Shown here in pieces: positions 1-7,314 of a DNA stretch of 29,493 nucleotides. Below the pieces are notes generated by a model. The model saw nothing but the letters and a program-made list of their open reading frames with translations, was not told the DNA's origin and ran no database searches. Each line of letters begins with the position of its first letter. Position 1 is the stretch's first letter. A program made the position numbers and the translations under genes. The DNA is from Methanothrix harundinacea. GTDB lineage: Archaea > Halobacteriota > Methanosarcinia > Methanotrichales > Methanotrichaceae. Location of the stretch: assembly GCA_002506535.1 (NCBI GenBank), contig DAXT01000007.1, forward strand, positions 1-29,493, in the 5' to 3' direction.

Positions 1-17
1 TAAAGTTTAGTTTTAGA

Positions 18-2687
18 CTATAATTTTGAGTTTAGAATCCCAAGCGCAAATGTAACATCTGCTTGTGAGTCTTTTGGTACCATATTGAGAACATTGTCGG
101 TAGTTATCATGGTTTCCATCGCAATATTTGCCTGTAGTCGGAATTGTCGCGTCAATAATCTACGCAGCACGATTCTTTTACCTTTGAACATCTCAATCGA
201 TCTATTTGATGCGATATCATCACAATAACGTATGTAGGATGTTCTTTCTAGGGCGGTGCGATATCTCGACAAATCTCTTCCCTGAAGCTCTGGTAAGTAT
301 TGTTCATCAATGTACCGGGATGAGTGAAGAAATCGATTAGCTATCTGTTCTTCTGTATGTTTTTTACGACTATACGGTTGAACCCCACGTTGAATCGTGA
401 ACCAGTCACCGAATGTCGATTTTATGATGTGAATTTTAGAAATTAGGGGGTTAATTTCATCAGATAGTAATATTGAAAAACGATTTGATGGGTCGGATTT
501 TATGGCTTGAACGGACACATCGAGTCCTATATTTTTTGGTATGGAGGTCAACTTTGATTTTTTGGGAAAATAGTGTACAATGCAATTTTTAACATTTGCA
601 AGACGGGTGAACACGACTATGGCTGTATCTATATAAGCACTACTAAAAACATCGAATGGCATTGCGTATGCTATAACTGGGTTTAGATCGACTAATATTT
701 TTTGGCGGGATGTGCAATAGATTTCGCCTGTTAGCCAGGACGATGGAATAATCATCGATACCCATCCACTCCTATTAACAAGATTCGACGCCTGAAGAAG
801 AAATAATTCAAAAGTATTATATGACATTGAATTATATTCAAATATTTCTCCGAAATATGACATCATTTGGGATGTCATTTCTGCCCCATACGGCGGATTC
901 CCGATCACCGCATCAAAACCACCCCGCCCCATGATATCGGGAAACTCCGCCTCCCAGTCGAAGGCGTTCACCCTGTAAATCTCCTCCTCGTCGAAGAGGG
1001 AGGTCTGGCCGTCGTAGAAGTCGGGGCCGATGAGGGAGTTCCCGCACTTGATGTTACGGCCGAGGTAGGGGAGCGCCCTCTCCTGGAAGAGCTTGAGCTG
1101 CTTTGAGAGCGTCTCCTCGTTCTCCCCCTCCAGGACCTTGAGGTGGAGGGATAGCTTCGTCACCTCGACTGCCTGGGAGTCGATATCGACGCCGTAGATG
1201 TTATTGAGGAGGATCCTCCGCCTCTCCCTGGTGGTGAGCTTCCACTCCCCGCCCTTCGCCTCGAATATCGGGAACTCTGGCGGCTGATCTATGTTGGCCT
1301 CCTTCTTCCTCCCTCTCCTCTTGTTCAGGGCGGTGTATCCGGCGGGGAGGAGGGTGAGGACCTCCTTTGAGGCGGGGGTCTTCCCCTCGTTTAGGAGGGG
1401 GACGAGCTTCTCGACATACCAGTCCCGATGCCAGTCTAGGAGCTTCTGATAGGCTCCGATCAGAAACGAGCCCGAACCACAGGCGGGGTCGAGAACCCTC
1501 AGCTCCGCCGCCGTCGAGGGGGTCTGGCCTTCCAGGAGCTTTCCGACGGTGTTATCGACTATGTAGTCTACGATGTAAGAGGGGGTGTAATAGACGCCAC
1601 CGGCCTTCCTGACTTCCGGTTTGTAATCGACATTGACCCGGCGGCCGGGCGAGACGGAGATCACCTTTCCGAGGAATTGCTCGTAGACATGGCCTAATAT
1701 CTCCGGGGGGAGGACGGAGAACTCATAAGGGCTGTCGGGATAGTAGATGCTCTTGATGATCTCTTTTAGGGGCTTATCGTCGATTTCGAGGCTGAGGGTT
1801 AGCTCGTCGGGCGGCTCCAGGCGGTCGGAGTCCTTCCCGAAATGGAATAGCCCGGCGTTGTAGCGCTCGTCGGCCCGGCGGAAGAATTCGCAGAGCCTTG
1901 GATAGACCCTCGCCCCTTCGAGGAGGGACTGGAGCCAACCGTACCTCTCGATCCCCCGATCTTCGCATATCCGGAGGAAGACTATCCGGTCGATCGTCCT
2001 TTGGACTGAGAAGTTCAACTCTCGGGTTGAGAGATCGGGGTTTCGCAGGGCGATATTTCGGGCGAGAAGGTCCCGCCAGCTTTCGATCTCTTGGAGGAAG
2101 GCGTTATCTACTCCGGCCGTCCCTCTTTTGCCCTTGGTGGACTCGGCGTATTTGTCAAAGGAGCCTTTTAGGATCGCCTCCTTTGAGAAGATCGAGGCGA
2201 TCTCATCCCATCGATCGACGTACTCATTATAAGTGAAATATTTGACGCGGGCTATAGATGCCTTATCTGTCTTGGAGGGCTGAATCCGGCCGTCGTATAC
2301 CGCCAGCTCCTCAAAGTCGGTCAGGACCCCGAGTGGGAGCTTAGCAGACCACGAATAACGGCGGAGCTGGAAGGCGGGGCTGATGTCGTCTTTGAGGTTG
2401 ACGGAAGGTTTTTTGGCTTCAACAAAGAACTTGCGGGTTCCACCGATCCGGAAACTGTAATCAGGGGCTTTGGTGGACCCCCCCACCTTCACGGCGTCTT
2501 CATGGAAAACGTCTTTGTAGGCTTCTGCATGGCCTTTTTCGTTATCTACATCCCATCCCAGGGCTTTGAAGAAGGGATCTATGAACTCTCGTCGGAGCTG
2601 AGTCTCGTTATACTGGCCGGACCTGTAAGATTCGACGTTGCGGTCGAATCGCTCAACAAGATCCATTATCGCTTGTGGTGCTGTCAA
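18..2687 (-). CDS. Single-chain restriction-modification protein (Eco57I/type IIG-like), C-terminus truncated
   Basis: An 889-residue protein predicted to both cut and methylate DNA. The N-terminus looks like an HsdR_N-type PD-(D/E)xK nuclease: PD at residues 75-76 followed by E90-A-K92. The middle is an N6-adenine methyltransferase with the SAM-binding motif LDPACGSGSF (about 399-408) and the catalytic NPPY motif (about 597-600). The last roughly 290 residues should be the target-recognition region. The start is TTG at 2687, chosen because a GGAGGG Shine-Dalgarno lies about 10 bases upstream; an ATG at codon 8 is the alternative. The gene stops just after LGILNSKL, where relatives usually continue through the rest of the specificity domain, so the product is probably truncated or frameshifted. 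DNA coding for residues after NPPY is far more AT-rich than the rest, which suggests an exchanged recognition domain. No separate S or R subunit gene is visible on this side. Confidence 0.85.
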   Translation of the reverse strand: MTAPQAIMDLVERFDRNVESYRSGQYNETQLRREFIDPFFKALGWDVDNEKGHAEAYKDVFHEDAVKVGGSTKAPDYSFRIGGTRKFFVEAKKPSVNLKDDISPAFQLRRYSWSAKLPLGVLTDFEELAVYDGRIQPSKTDKASIARVKYFTYNEYVDRWDEIASIFSKEAILKGSFDKYAESTKGKRGTAGVDNAFLQEIESWRDLLARNIALRNPDLSTRELNFSVQRTIDRIVFLRICEDRGIERYGWLQSLLEGARVYPRLCEFFRRADERYNAGLFHFGKDSDRLEPPDELTLSLEIDDKPLKEIIKSIYYPDSPYEFSVLPPEILGHVYEQFLGKVISVSPGRRVNVDYKPEVRKAGGVYYTPSYIVDYIVDNTVGKLLEGQTPSTAAELRVLDPACGSGSFLIGAYQKLLDWHRDWYVEKLVPLLNEGKTPASKEVLTLLPAGYTALNKRRGRKKEANIDQPPEFPIFEAKGGEWKLTTRERRRILLNNIYGVDIDSQAVEVTKLSLHLKVLEGENEETLSKQLKLFQERALPYLGRNIKCGNSLIGPDFYDGQTSLFDEEEIYRVNAFDWEAEFPDIMGRGGFDAVIGNPPYGAEMTSQMMSYFGEIFEYNSMSYNTFELFLLQASNLVNRSGWVSMIIPSSWLTGEIYCTSRQKILVDLNPVIAYAMPFDVFSSAYIDTAIVVFTRLANVKNCIVHYFPKKSKLTSIPKNIGLDVSVQAIKSDPSNRFSILLSDEINPLISKIHIIKSTFGDWFTIQRGVQPYSRKKHTEEQIANRFLHSSRYIDEQYLPELQGRDLSRYRTALERTSYIRYCDDIASNRSIEMFKGKRIVLRRLLTRQFRLQANIAMETMITTDNVLNMVPKDSQADVTFALGILNSKL

Positions 2688-3123
2688 TTCTCCTTCGCCC
2701 TCCGAGGATGAGATTTATGGGTTAAATGATAAAAGTATCGATAAAGACGGCAAGAGGGGGGGGTCTCCTCTACCCCCCGCTCCGACAGTCTCCGAGAGGG
2801 GTTATTCCCGTCAATCCCTATCATCCTCTAGGCGGACGGACCTGCGGGAGCGGTTCGGTGAGCATCGAAAAGATTTCTACATGTCGGGACAAACGGGATC
2901 GCTCTTCTCCATTCCTCTCCATCCTTTCTTATTGGGAGCGTGAGTCCGGGGAGAATGGCCGCCGAGAACCTCGCCATCCGCCTGATATGCTGTACGAAAA
3001 CCTCGCCTTGCGGATCTACAAAAAACGATAGCCATCGATGGAGTCGGCCCGATCCTGCCCCCCCGATCCCCCCGATCCCGGCGGTCCGGCCAGTCGACCG
3101 CCTGCCGCCTTGGCTCAGGCGGC
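2688..3123. other. Intergenic region, no gene recognised; contains a G-run/C-run hairpin
   Basis: Between the restriction-modification gene and the metalloprotease gene, both on the minus strand. It holds the probable promoter of the former. It also has an inverted repeat at 2754-2782, where eight G (2756-2763) can pair with six C (2773-2778) and flanking GAG/CTC arms; this could terminate the metalloprotease transcript. Short open frames here have no recognisable sequence or good ribosome site. Confidence 0.5.
2724..2738 (-). promoter_or_regulatory. Probable TATA box of the restriction-modification gene
   Basis: On the minus strand an AT-rich stretch reading CTTTTATCATTT lies about 40 bases before the TTG start at 2687. 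This suits an archaeal TATA box with a short leader carrying the GGAGGG ribosome site. Assigned by composition and spacing only. Confidence 0.35.
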
Positions 3124-3600
3124 CTACCTCGAATCGAAGGCCATGAGATACCCTATCGCCCTCTCCGTCAGGGGGTACCTTCGGACCAGCTCCTTAAACC
3201 TCCTGTTGTGGCTCGGCTCGATGAGGTGGGCGAGCTCGTGGACGACGACGTAGTCCTCGACCCACTGGGGCGCGTCCTGCAGTCGGGAGCTGATCCTGAT
3301 CGTCCCGTCCTCGATGGTGCAGCTCCCAAACCTCTTCATCTGCCGGTCGGAGTAGCCGATCCCCTCCCAGCGGAGGAGGCCGCCGAAGTACTTCCCGTTG
3401 AGGTGGTCGGCCCTCCTTTCGAGGTGGGAGTCGTCCCGGGGGCCGAGCCTCCGCTCCATCCTCGCCCGCAGGCTGGAGACGTGCTCGGCGAGCTCCCGGT
3501 CGGAGATGGCGGCCGGCGCCATCACTACGAGGTTTCCGCCCACCATCCTCGCCTGGACGGTCTTCTTGCGCCTCTTGGACCTCTTGACGATCACTTCCAT
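3124..3600 (-). CDS. YgjP/DUF45-like zinc metallopeptidase
   Basis: A 158-residue protein of the YgjP-like (WLM/DUF45) metallopeptidase family. The zinc-binding signature HELAH is at residues 121-125, followed by H131, giving the usual HExxH plus third His pattern; E122 would be the catalytic base. The N-terminus is strongly basic (MEVIVKRSKRRKK). Family members are cytosolic and are often found beside type I or other restriction systems, which fits the neighbour here; the substrate is unknown. The start at 3600 is preferred over an in-frame start at 3690 because GGAG sits 8 bases upstream and the extra 30 residues look non-coding. The frame ends normally. Confidence 0.75.
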   Translation of the reverse strand: MEVIVKRSKRRKKTVQARMVGGNLVVMAPAAISDRELAEHVSSLRARMERRLGPRDDSHLERRADHLNGKYFGGLLRWEGIGYSDRQMKRFGSCTIEDGTIRISSRLQDAPQWVEDYVVVHELAHLIEPSHNRRFKELVRRYPLTERAIGYLMAFDSR

Positions 3601-3691
3601 ACTGACATCTCCACTTATCCATCGATGTGATGGTATGAATCTCTTTCGGCGAATCCGCCTCCATCGGGAGGGATCCGGGAGGCTTCCCATC

Positions 3692-3738
3692 CCGCCTCCG
3701 ATCTCCTCTGATCTCCTCCGACTCCTCCGACTCCTCAG
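3692..3738. repeat. Short imperfect tandem repeat, GA(T)CTCCTC units
   Basis: Five adjacent 9-10 base units, GATCTCCTC(T/C) twice, GACTCCTCC twice and GACTCCTCA, lie upstream of the metalloprotease gene. They look like slippage-derived low-complexity DNA. No protein or RNA role can be assigned. Confidence 0.6.
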
Positions 3739-3841
3739 ATCCCCGGGACTCCATTAACATCAACGGTTAAAGGAGAATGACCCATCCCCGAATCGGGAGA
3801 TATCGCCCGCCACCGGCGGTTATGAACGGTTCCTAACTTTT

Positions 3842-3850
3842 CATATAATT
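3842..3850 (+). promoter_or_regulatory. Possible TATA box for the Cys-rich gene
   Basis: CATATAATT stands in an AT-rich island about 70 bases before the ATG at 3916. The spacing implies a leader of roughly 40 bases. The motif could also be read on the other strand. Confidence 0.35.
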
Positions 3851-3915
3851 TGTGAAAACATCTCAAACAAATACAAATCCTATCCGGCGGAAAAGTAGTT
3901 CCGAGGCGCTGGATC

Positions 3916-4242
3916 ATGGGACCCGTTGAGACCAGACTATTTAAAGGCCCGTCGGAGATCGACGAGCTCTTCTGCGTGGTATCGAACGTCATCTTCGGCC
4001 CGAACTTCGACTGGGAGGTCTCCAGCTCGTCGGATGAGAGGCTGGTGATGAAGATAACCCGCTGCCCCCTCCTTCGGGAGGCCGAATCGGCGGGGCGGGA
4101 CCCCGGGGAGCTCTCGAGGACGTGCTCAGCCTACCTGAGATCGGCGGTGGAGAATCTGAACCCTCGATGCACCCAGAGGTACGGGACGATGATGTGCACC
4201 GGCGACGGCTGCTGCGAGAACGTGATGACCATCAGGGGATAG
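3916..4242 (+). CDS. Small Cys-rich protein, possibly ATC-hydrolase/4-vinyl-reductase-like
   Basis: A 108-residue cytosolic protein with no signal peptide or membrane segment. Its pattern of C-P-L-L-x-E-A-E, then a Cys about 20 residues later, then LNPRCTQRYGTMMCTGDGCCE, resembles the C-terminal part of L-2-amino-thiazoline-4-carboxylate hydrolase-like proteins, where a CPL motif and a GDxxC(D/E) motif recur. The match is from memory of the motif order and is weak. Six Cys (including CTGDGCC near the end) suggest metal binding or redox function. ATG 3916 is the only start in the frame after an upstream stop at 3853; no strong ribosome site is visible. The gene is followed by a convergent terminator shared with fdhC. 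Confidence 0.6.
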   Translation: MGPVETRLFKGPSEIDELFCVVSNVIFGPNFDWEVSSSSDERLVMKITRCPLLREAESAGRDPGELSRTCSAYLRSAVENLNPRCTQRYGTMMCTGDGCCENVMTIRG

Positions 4243-4246
4243 ACGA

Positions 4247-4277
4247 TAGATCGACGGTAGATCGACGGTAGATCGAA
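4247..4277. repeat. 11-bp tandem repeat, about 2.6 copies
   Basis: The unit TAGATCGACGG occurs at 4247-4257 and 4258-4268, and the next copy begins at 4269 (TAGATCGA). It lies directly after the stop of the Cys-rich gene. Likely a slippage product; no function assigned. Confidence 0.8.
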
Positions 4278-4324
4278 AGATCGAAACCTCTCGATCAAAA
4301 GACGCAAACCTCTCCTTAAAAAAA

Positions 4325-4374
4325 GGGATCTGCGGGCCGAAGATGGGGCGGGGGTTTCGGCCCCCACAGATCCC
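4325..4374. terminator. Bidirectional hairpin terminator between convergent genes
   Basis: Two nested perfect 8-bp stems: outer GGGATCTG (4325-4332) with CAGATCCC (4367-4374), inner GGGCCGAA (4334-4341) with TTCGGCCC (4356-4363). An A-run precedes the hairpin (T-run when read on the minus strand) and AAAATTTTT follows. It sits between the ends of the plus-strand Cys-rich gene and minus-strand fdhC, so it can end both transcripts. Confidence 0.75.
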
Positions 4375-4393
4375 CCGATCTAAGAAAATTTTT

Positions 4394-5182
4394 CTATCGC
4401 TTTGGCCGGCTGTATACGTACCAGTAGATACCGCCGACGAAGAGCGCCCCTCCGACGATATTGCCCAGGGTTACGGGGATCAGGTTGACGATGAAGAACT
4501 CGGCCCAGGTGACGCTCGCTCCGTACATGATCCCCGCAGGGATGAAGAACATGTTGGCGATGCTGTGCTCAAAGCCGATGGCTACGAAGGCCATAATCGG
4601 AAACCAGACCCCAAAGATCTTGCTCACGACGTCGTCGGAGGCGATGGCGAGCCAGACTGAGAGGCAGACGAGCCAGTTGCATCCCACCCCCTTGAAGAAG
4701 AGGGGCCAGAAATCCTGAGCGACCTTCGCCTCGGCTATCCCTGTGATCGTCCCATGCCATGGATCGGCGGCCAATAGGCCGGTGATGTACGTCAGGAAGA
4801 ATACCACGAATATCGAGCCGAGGAAGTTTCCAAGATAAGATACCGTCCAGTTTCTCGATAGCCCCGACCAGGAGGCCTTCTTTGAGAGGACCGCCGGGAT
4901 GCAGCAGGCGGTATTCCCGGTAAATAGCTCAGCTCCGGCGACGACGACGAGGATGAGCCCCACGGGGAAGACGGCCCCGAATACGAACTTCTGCAGCCCC
5001 GGGTTCTCCGCCAGCAGGCCGGGAACCCCGCCTCCGACGACGACCGCGAGCAGCCCCCCGAAGGCGATGAAGGCTCCGGCCAAAAAGCTCAGAGCCAGGA
5101 GCGGTCCGGATGCCATCTCGACCTTGCTGCAGCCGATGTTGTCGACGGAGCATGTCGTCTCTTTTGGTGATTTGAATCCCAT
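4394..5182 (-). CDS. fdhC: Formate/nitrite-family channel, probable formate transporter
   Basis: A 262-residue membrane protein of the FNT family, usual length, with about six hydrophobic segments. Both family signatures are present: AGAELFTGN at residues 82-90 and GFEHSIANM at 203-211, the latter carrying the central pore His (H206). FNT proteins move formate or related small anions across the cytoplasmic membrane. In methanogens the formate member is FdhC and is commonly beside formate dehydrogenase genes, as here with the formate dehydrogenase about 2 kb away. The start at 5182 follows a GGGAGAAAG ribosome site. It lies 195 bases downstream of the gltA/nfnL-like gene on the same strand, so it may be cotranscribed or have its own promoter in that gap. 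Substrate assignment rests on context. Confidence 0.85.
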   Translation of the reverse strand: MGFKSPKETTCSVDNIGCSKVEMASGPLLALSFLAGAFIAFGGLLAVVVGGGVPGLLAENPGLQKFVFGAVFPVGLILVVVAGAELFTGNTACCIPAVLSKKASWSGLSRNWTVSYLGNFLGSIFVVFFLTYITGLLAADPWHGTITGIAEAKVAQDFWPLFFKGVGCNWLVCLSVWLAIASDDVVSKIFGVWFPIMAFVAIGFEHSIANMFFIPAGIMYGASVTWAEFFIVNLIPVTLGNIVGGALFVGGIYWYVYSRPKR

Positions 5183-5377
5183 CGATCTTTCTCCCTTGAA
5201 TCTATGTAATAAATGGACAGCTTACGAAAAATGATTTGGCAGCGGCCTTCTTCGATCCCGCCACCATCCCCTTGAAGATGGGCTGGCCGAGATGCGGCCC
5301 CTCGCCGGCCACTCTTACGAGCCGCTGGAGATCCTCCGGCCGGGGTATTGTCACCTCGATCAAGGGCCGGGGTGCGG
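5183..5377 (-). other. Gap between nfnL-like gene and fdhC
   Basis: A 195-base gap on the minus-strand transcript. It includes the fdhC ribosome site, a possible AT-rich promoter element near 5204-5213, and two near-identical stretches, GTCACCTCGATCAAGG and GTCACCTCGACCAAGG, about 28 bases apart and the second overlapping the end of the upstream gene. An open frame crosses the gap but has no convincing start. Confidence 0.4.
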
Positions 5378-6814
5378 TCACCTCGACCAAGGTCCGTCCT
5401 CTCGAAGCCACCGGTCGATATCCTCCGCCGCCTTCTTCCCGGCTCCCATGGCGCTGATGACCGTCGCACCGCCGGTGGTGATGTCTCCGCCGGCCCAGAC
5501 CCCTTCCCGGGTCGTCCTCCCGGCGTCGTCCACCACCAGCGTCCCCCATCTGGTGACATCGAGCCCCGGGGTGTTCTTCGGGACGAGGGGGTTAGGTATC
5601 GTCCCGACGGCTATTATGACCGTCTCCACGTCCATTATATGTTCGGACCCGGCCTCGACGACGGGCCTTCGCCTCCCGCTATCGTCCGGCTCCCCGAGGA
5701 CCATATTGACCACCTCCATCCCGGCGACCCTGCCCCGGTCGTCTCCCAGGATCCTGGTGGGGTTGGCGAGAAAGTCGAAGATCACCCCCTCCTCTCTGGC
5801 GTTCTCGATCTCTTCGAGCCTCGCCGGCATCTCCGCCTCGGACCGGCGGTAGACGACGTGGACCTCCTCGGCGCCGAGCCTCACGGCGCACCTCGCGGCG
5901 TCCATGGCGACGTTCCCGCCGCCGACGACCGCCACCTTCTTCCCCTGTCTTATGGGGGTGTCGTACTCGGGGAACCTGTAGGCCTTCATCAGGTTGACCC
6001 TCGTAAGATACTCGTTGGCGGAGTAGACCCCGTTGAGGTTCTCGCCGGGGACGTTGAGAAAACGGGGCGCTCCTGCGCCGATCCCGAGAAATACGGCGTC
6101 AAACTCCCCCTCCAGGAACTCGTCGACCTGAAGGAGCCTTCCCACCACAGAGTCGAGCTCAAATTTGACCCCCAGGCTCTTGACGTAATCGACCTCGCCG
6201 CGGACGATATCTTTGGGGAGGCGAAACTCCGGGATACCGTATATCAGGACCCCCCCGGCGTCGTGGAGCGCCTCAAAGACGGTGACCTGGTGGCCCCTCC
6301 TGGCGAGATCGGCGGCGGCGGTGAGGCCCGCAGGGCCCGCCCCCACCACGGCGACCTTTTTGCCCGACGGTTCCGCCTTGCCAACTCCCTTCGGGCCGGT
6401 GCCTCCCTCTTTGGGAATTCCGTGGCTCCCTTCCCAGTCTGCAACGAACCTCTCAAGGCGGCCGATGGCTACGGGTGCGCCCTTCTTGACGAGGACGCAC
6501 CTCTCTTCACACTGGACCTCCTGGGGGCATACCCTTCCGCAGATGCCGGGGAGGCTGTTCTTATCTTTGATGATCCTGACGGCATCCTCCATCTCGCCAC
6601 CCATTACGGCCTCAATGAAAGCCGGGATATCTATCCCCACAGGACAGCCTTCGATGCATCTGGGCTTTTTGCACTGGAGGCATCTGTTGGCCTCTTTCTT
6701 GGCCTGCTCTTCGGTATAGCCACAAGCCACCTCGAGGAAGTTCTTCCGTCTCTCCTCAGGAGACTGCTTGGGCATGGAAACCCGATTGAGGTTCAGCTTC
6801 TTTTTATTAGACAT
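5378..6814 (-). CDS. gltA: NfnL/SudA/GltA-type FAD- and NAD(P)-binding iron-sulfur flavoprotein
   Basis: A 478-residue protein of the homotetrameric NADPH-dependent glutamate synthase (GltA) family, which also contains NfnL/NfnB and SudA. Eight Cys for two [4Fe-4S] clusters are at 45, 48, 53, 57 and 92, 96, 102, 106. An FAD-binding GxGxxG (VAVVGAGPAGLTAA) starts near 154. An NAD(P)-binding GGGNVAMDAAR follows near 300, and the C-terminal GGDITTGGATVISAMG motif binds FAD. There is no glutaminase or synthase domain, so a partner is required for any function beyond NAD(P)H oxidation. The start at 6814 (MSNKKKL) is where family homology begins; a longer frame to 6997 overlaps the structured leader. 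It diverges from a formate dehydrogenase and an NfnS-like gene, which makes an Nfn-type electron-transfer role at least as likely as glutamate synthesis. The symbol gltA follows the family name only. Confidence 0.85.
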   Translation of the reverse strand: MSNKKKLNLNRVSMPKQSPEERRKNFLEVACGYTEEQAKKEANRCLQCKKPRCIEGCPVGIDIPAFIEAVMGGEMEDAVRIIKDKNSLPGICGRVCPQEVQCEERCVLVKKGAPVAIGRLERFVADWEGSHGIPKEGGTGPKGVGKAEPSGKKVAVVGAGPAGLTAAADLARRGHQVTVFEALHDAGGVLIYGIPEFRLPKDIVRGEVDYVKSLGVKFELDSVVGRLLQVDEFLEGEFDAVFLGIGAGAPRFLNVPGENLNGVYSANEYLTRVNLMKAYRFPEYDTPIRQGKKVAVVGGGNVAMDAARCAVRLGAEEVHVVYRRSEAEMPARLEEIENAREEGVIFDFLANPTRILGDDRGRVAGMEVVNMVLGEPDDSGRRRPVVEAGSEHIMDVETVIIAVGTIPNPLVPKNTPGLDVTRWGTLVVDDAGRTTREGVWAGGDITTGGATVISAMGAGKKAAEDIDRWLREDGPWSR

Positions 6815-6907
6815 CGTATCCCGCTTCGGTTTATTGATGCTCTGCGGCTCTTCGATTGACCCAGTCCCCCGCCGCAACAGTTTGCGGTCGAAGCCGGGTT
6901 CTATGAG

Positions 6908-6950
6908 GCAGACGTATCGATGAAATTCCGACGTCTGCACCCCAAGGGGA
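6908..6950 (-). promoter_or_regulatory. Structured leader hairpins upstream of nfnL-like gene
   Basis: A perfect 8-bp inverted repeat (arms 6908-6915 and 6931-6938) and an adjacent small palindrome CCCCAAGGGG lie about 95-135 bases before the start codon, inside the expected transcript if it begins at the TTTAAATAT box. It could be a leader structure or a palindromic operator. No known riboswitch class was recognised. Confidence 0.4.
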
Positions 6951-7008
6951 ATCTGCCCGCCATCGATATATCCTCGGCGATGGGCTTTGGAGTTCAACCT
7001 ATGCCTCG

Positions 7009-7018
7009 ATATTTAAAT
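7009..7018 (-). promoter_or_regulatory. Probable TATA box of nfnL-like gene
   Basis: On the minus strand GATTTAAATAT is preceded by a purine-rich GAAAA, a good match to an archaeal BRE/TATA pair. Transcription would start near 6985 and give a leader of about 170 bases. A second AT-rich box at 7064-7090 is an alternative. Confidence 0.5.
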
Positions 7019-7185
7019 CTTTTCGGCTTGCTCTTCTGCGATCTCAACCGGACCAGACGGCCCTCTATATAATTATATAATTTTAATCGATTTATTAACT
7101 CCCGACGGTCCGCCTCTGGCGAAGCCGCCCCAGGAACGCTCTGCACCACCGCCATAAGATCGGAATGCCGGTTCCTGGCTGACCA

Positions 7186-7195
7186 TTAATATATC
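7186..7195 (+). promoter_or_regulatory. Probable TATA box of formate dehydrogenase gene
   Basis: TTAATATATC lies about 120 bases before the GTG at 7315. This implies a leader of roughly 95 bases. Confidence 0.45.
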
Positions 7196-7314
7196 TGTCC
7201 CCAGGACCTCCTTCCACCCCGTCTGGCTAAAATACACCATCGAGAAGTTCCTTTTCCAGCGGAAGATCAAGAGCAACTTAGAAATACGACTACGCCGCTC
7301 CAGAGAAGCACGCG

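Larger units (their letters stand above)
3601..3915. other. Divergent intergenic region
   Basis: Separates the minus-strand metalloprotease from the plus-strand Cys-rich gene. It contains the tandem repeat at 3692-3738 and an AT-rich promoter-like stretch around 3835-3875. No additional gene was recognised. Confidence 0.5.
6815..7314. other. 500-base divergent regulatory region between nfnL-like and formate dehydrogenase genes
   Basis: Contains TATA-like elements for both directions (7009-7018, 7064-7090, 7186-7195) and an inverted repeat GCAGACGT (6908-6915)/ACGTCTGC (6931-6938) with a 15-base loop, followed by CCCCAAGGGG near 6940-6950. No protein gene is convincing. Long leaders on both sides suggest RNA-level or repressor control. 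Confidence 0.55.

Noticed and set aside
2638..3031. Two overlapping open frames of about 100 codons in the first intergenic gap
   Set aside because: Low-complexity, Arg/Ser/Pro-rich, mutually overlapping, no ribosome site and no recognisable domain.
3194..3763. 189-codon frame overlapping the metalloprotease gene
   Set aside because: Its product is an Arg/Pro-rich shadow; the other frame has the HELAH zinc motif.
5202..5377. Minus-strand frame in the gap before fdhC (contains PRPEDLQRLVRVAGEG)
   Set aside because: It looks partly protein-like, but has no start with a ribosome site and runs back through the nfnL-like gene in another frame.
5348..6859. 503-codon plus-strand open frame opposite the nfnL-like gene
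   Set aside because: Antisense to a conserved flavoprotein with intact motifs; no protein family features.
6815..7314. NrpR-type nitrogen operator (GGAA-N6-TTCC) near the nfnL-like gene
   Set aside because: No matching palindrome with correct spacing was found by eye; the same was true upstream of gdhA.
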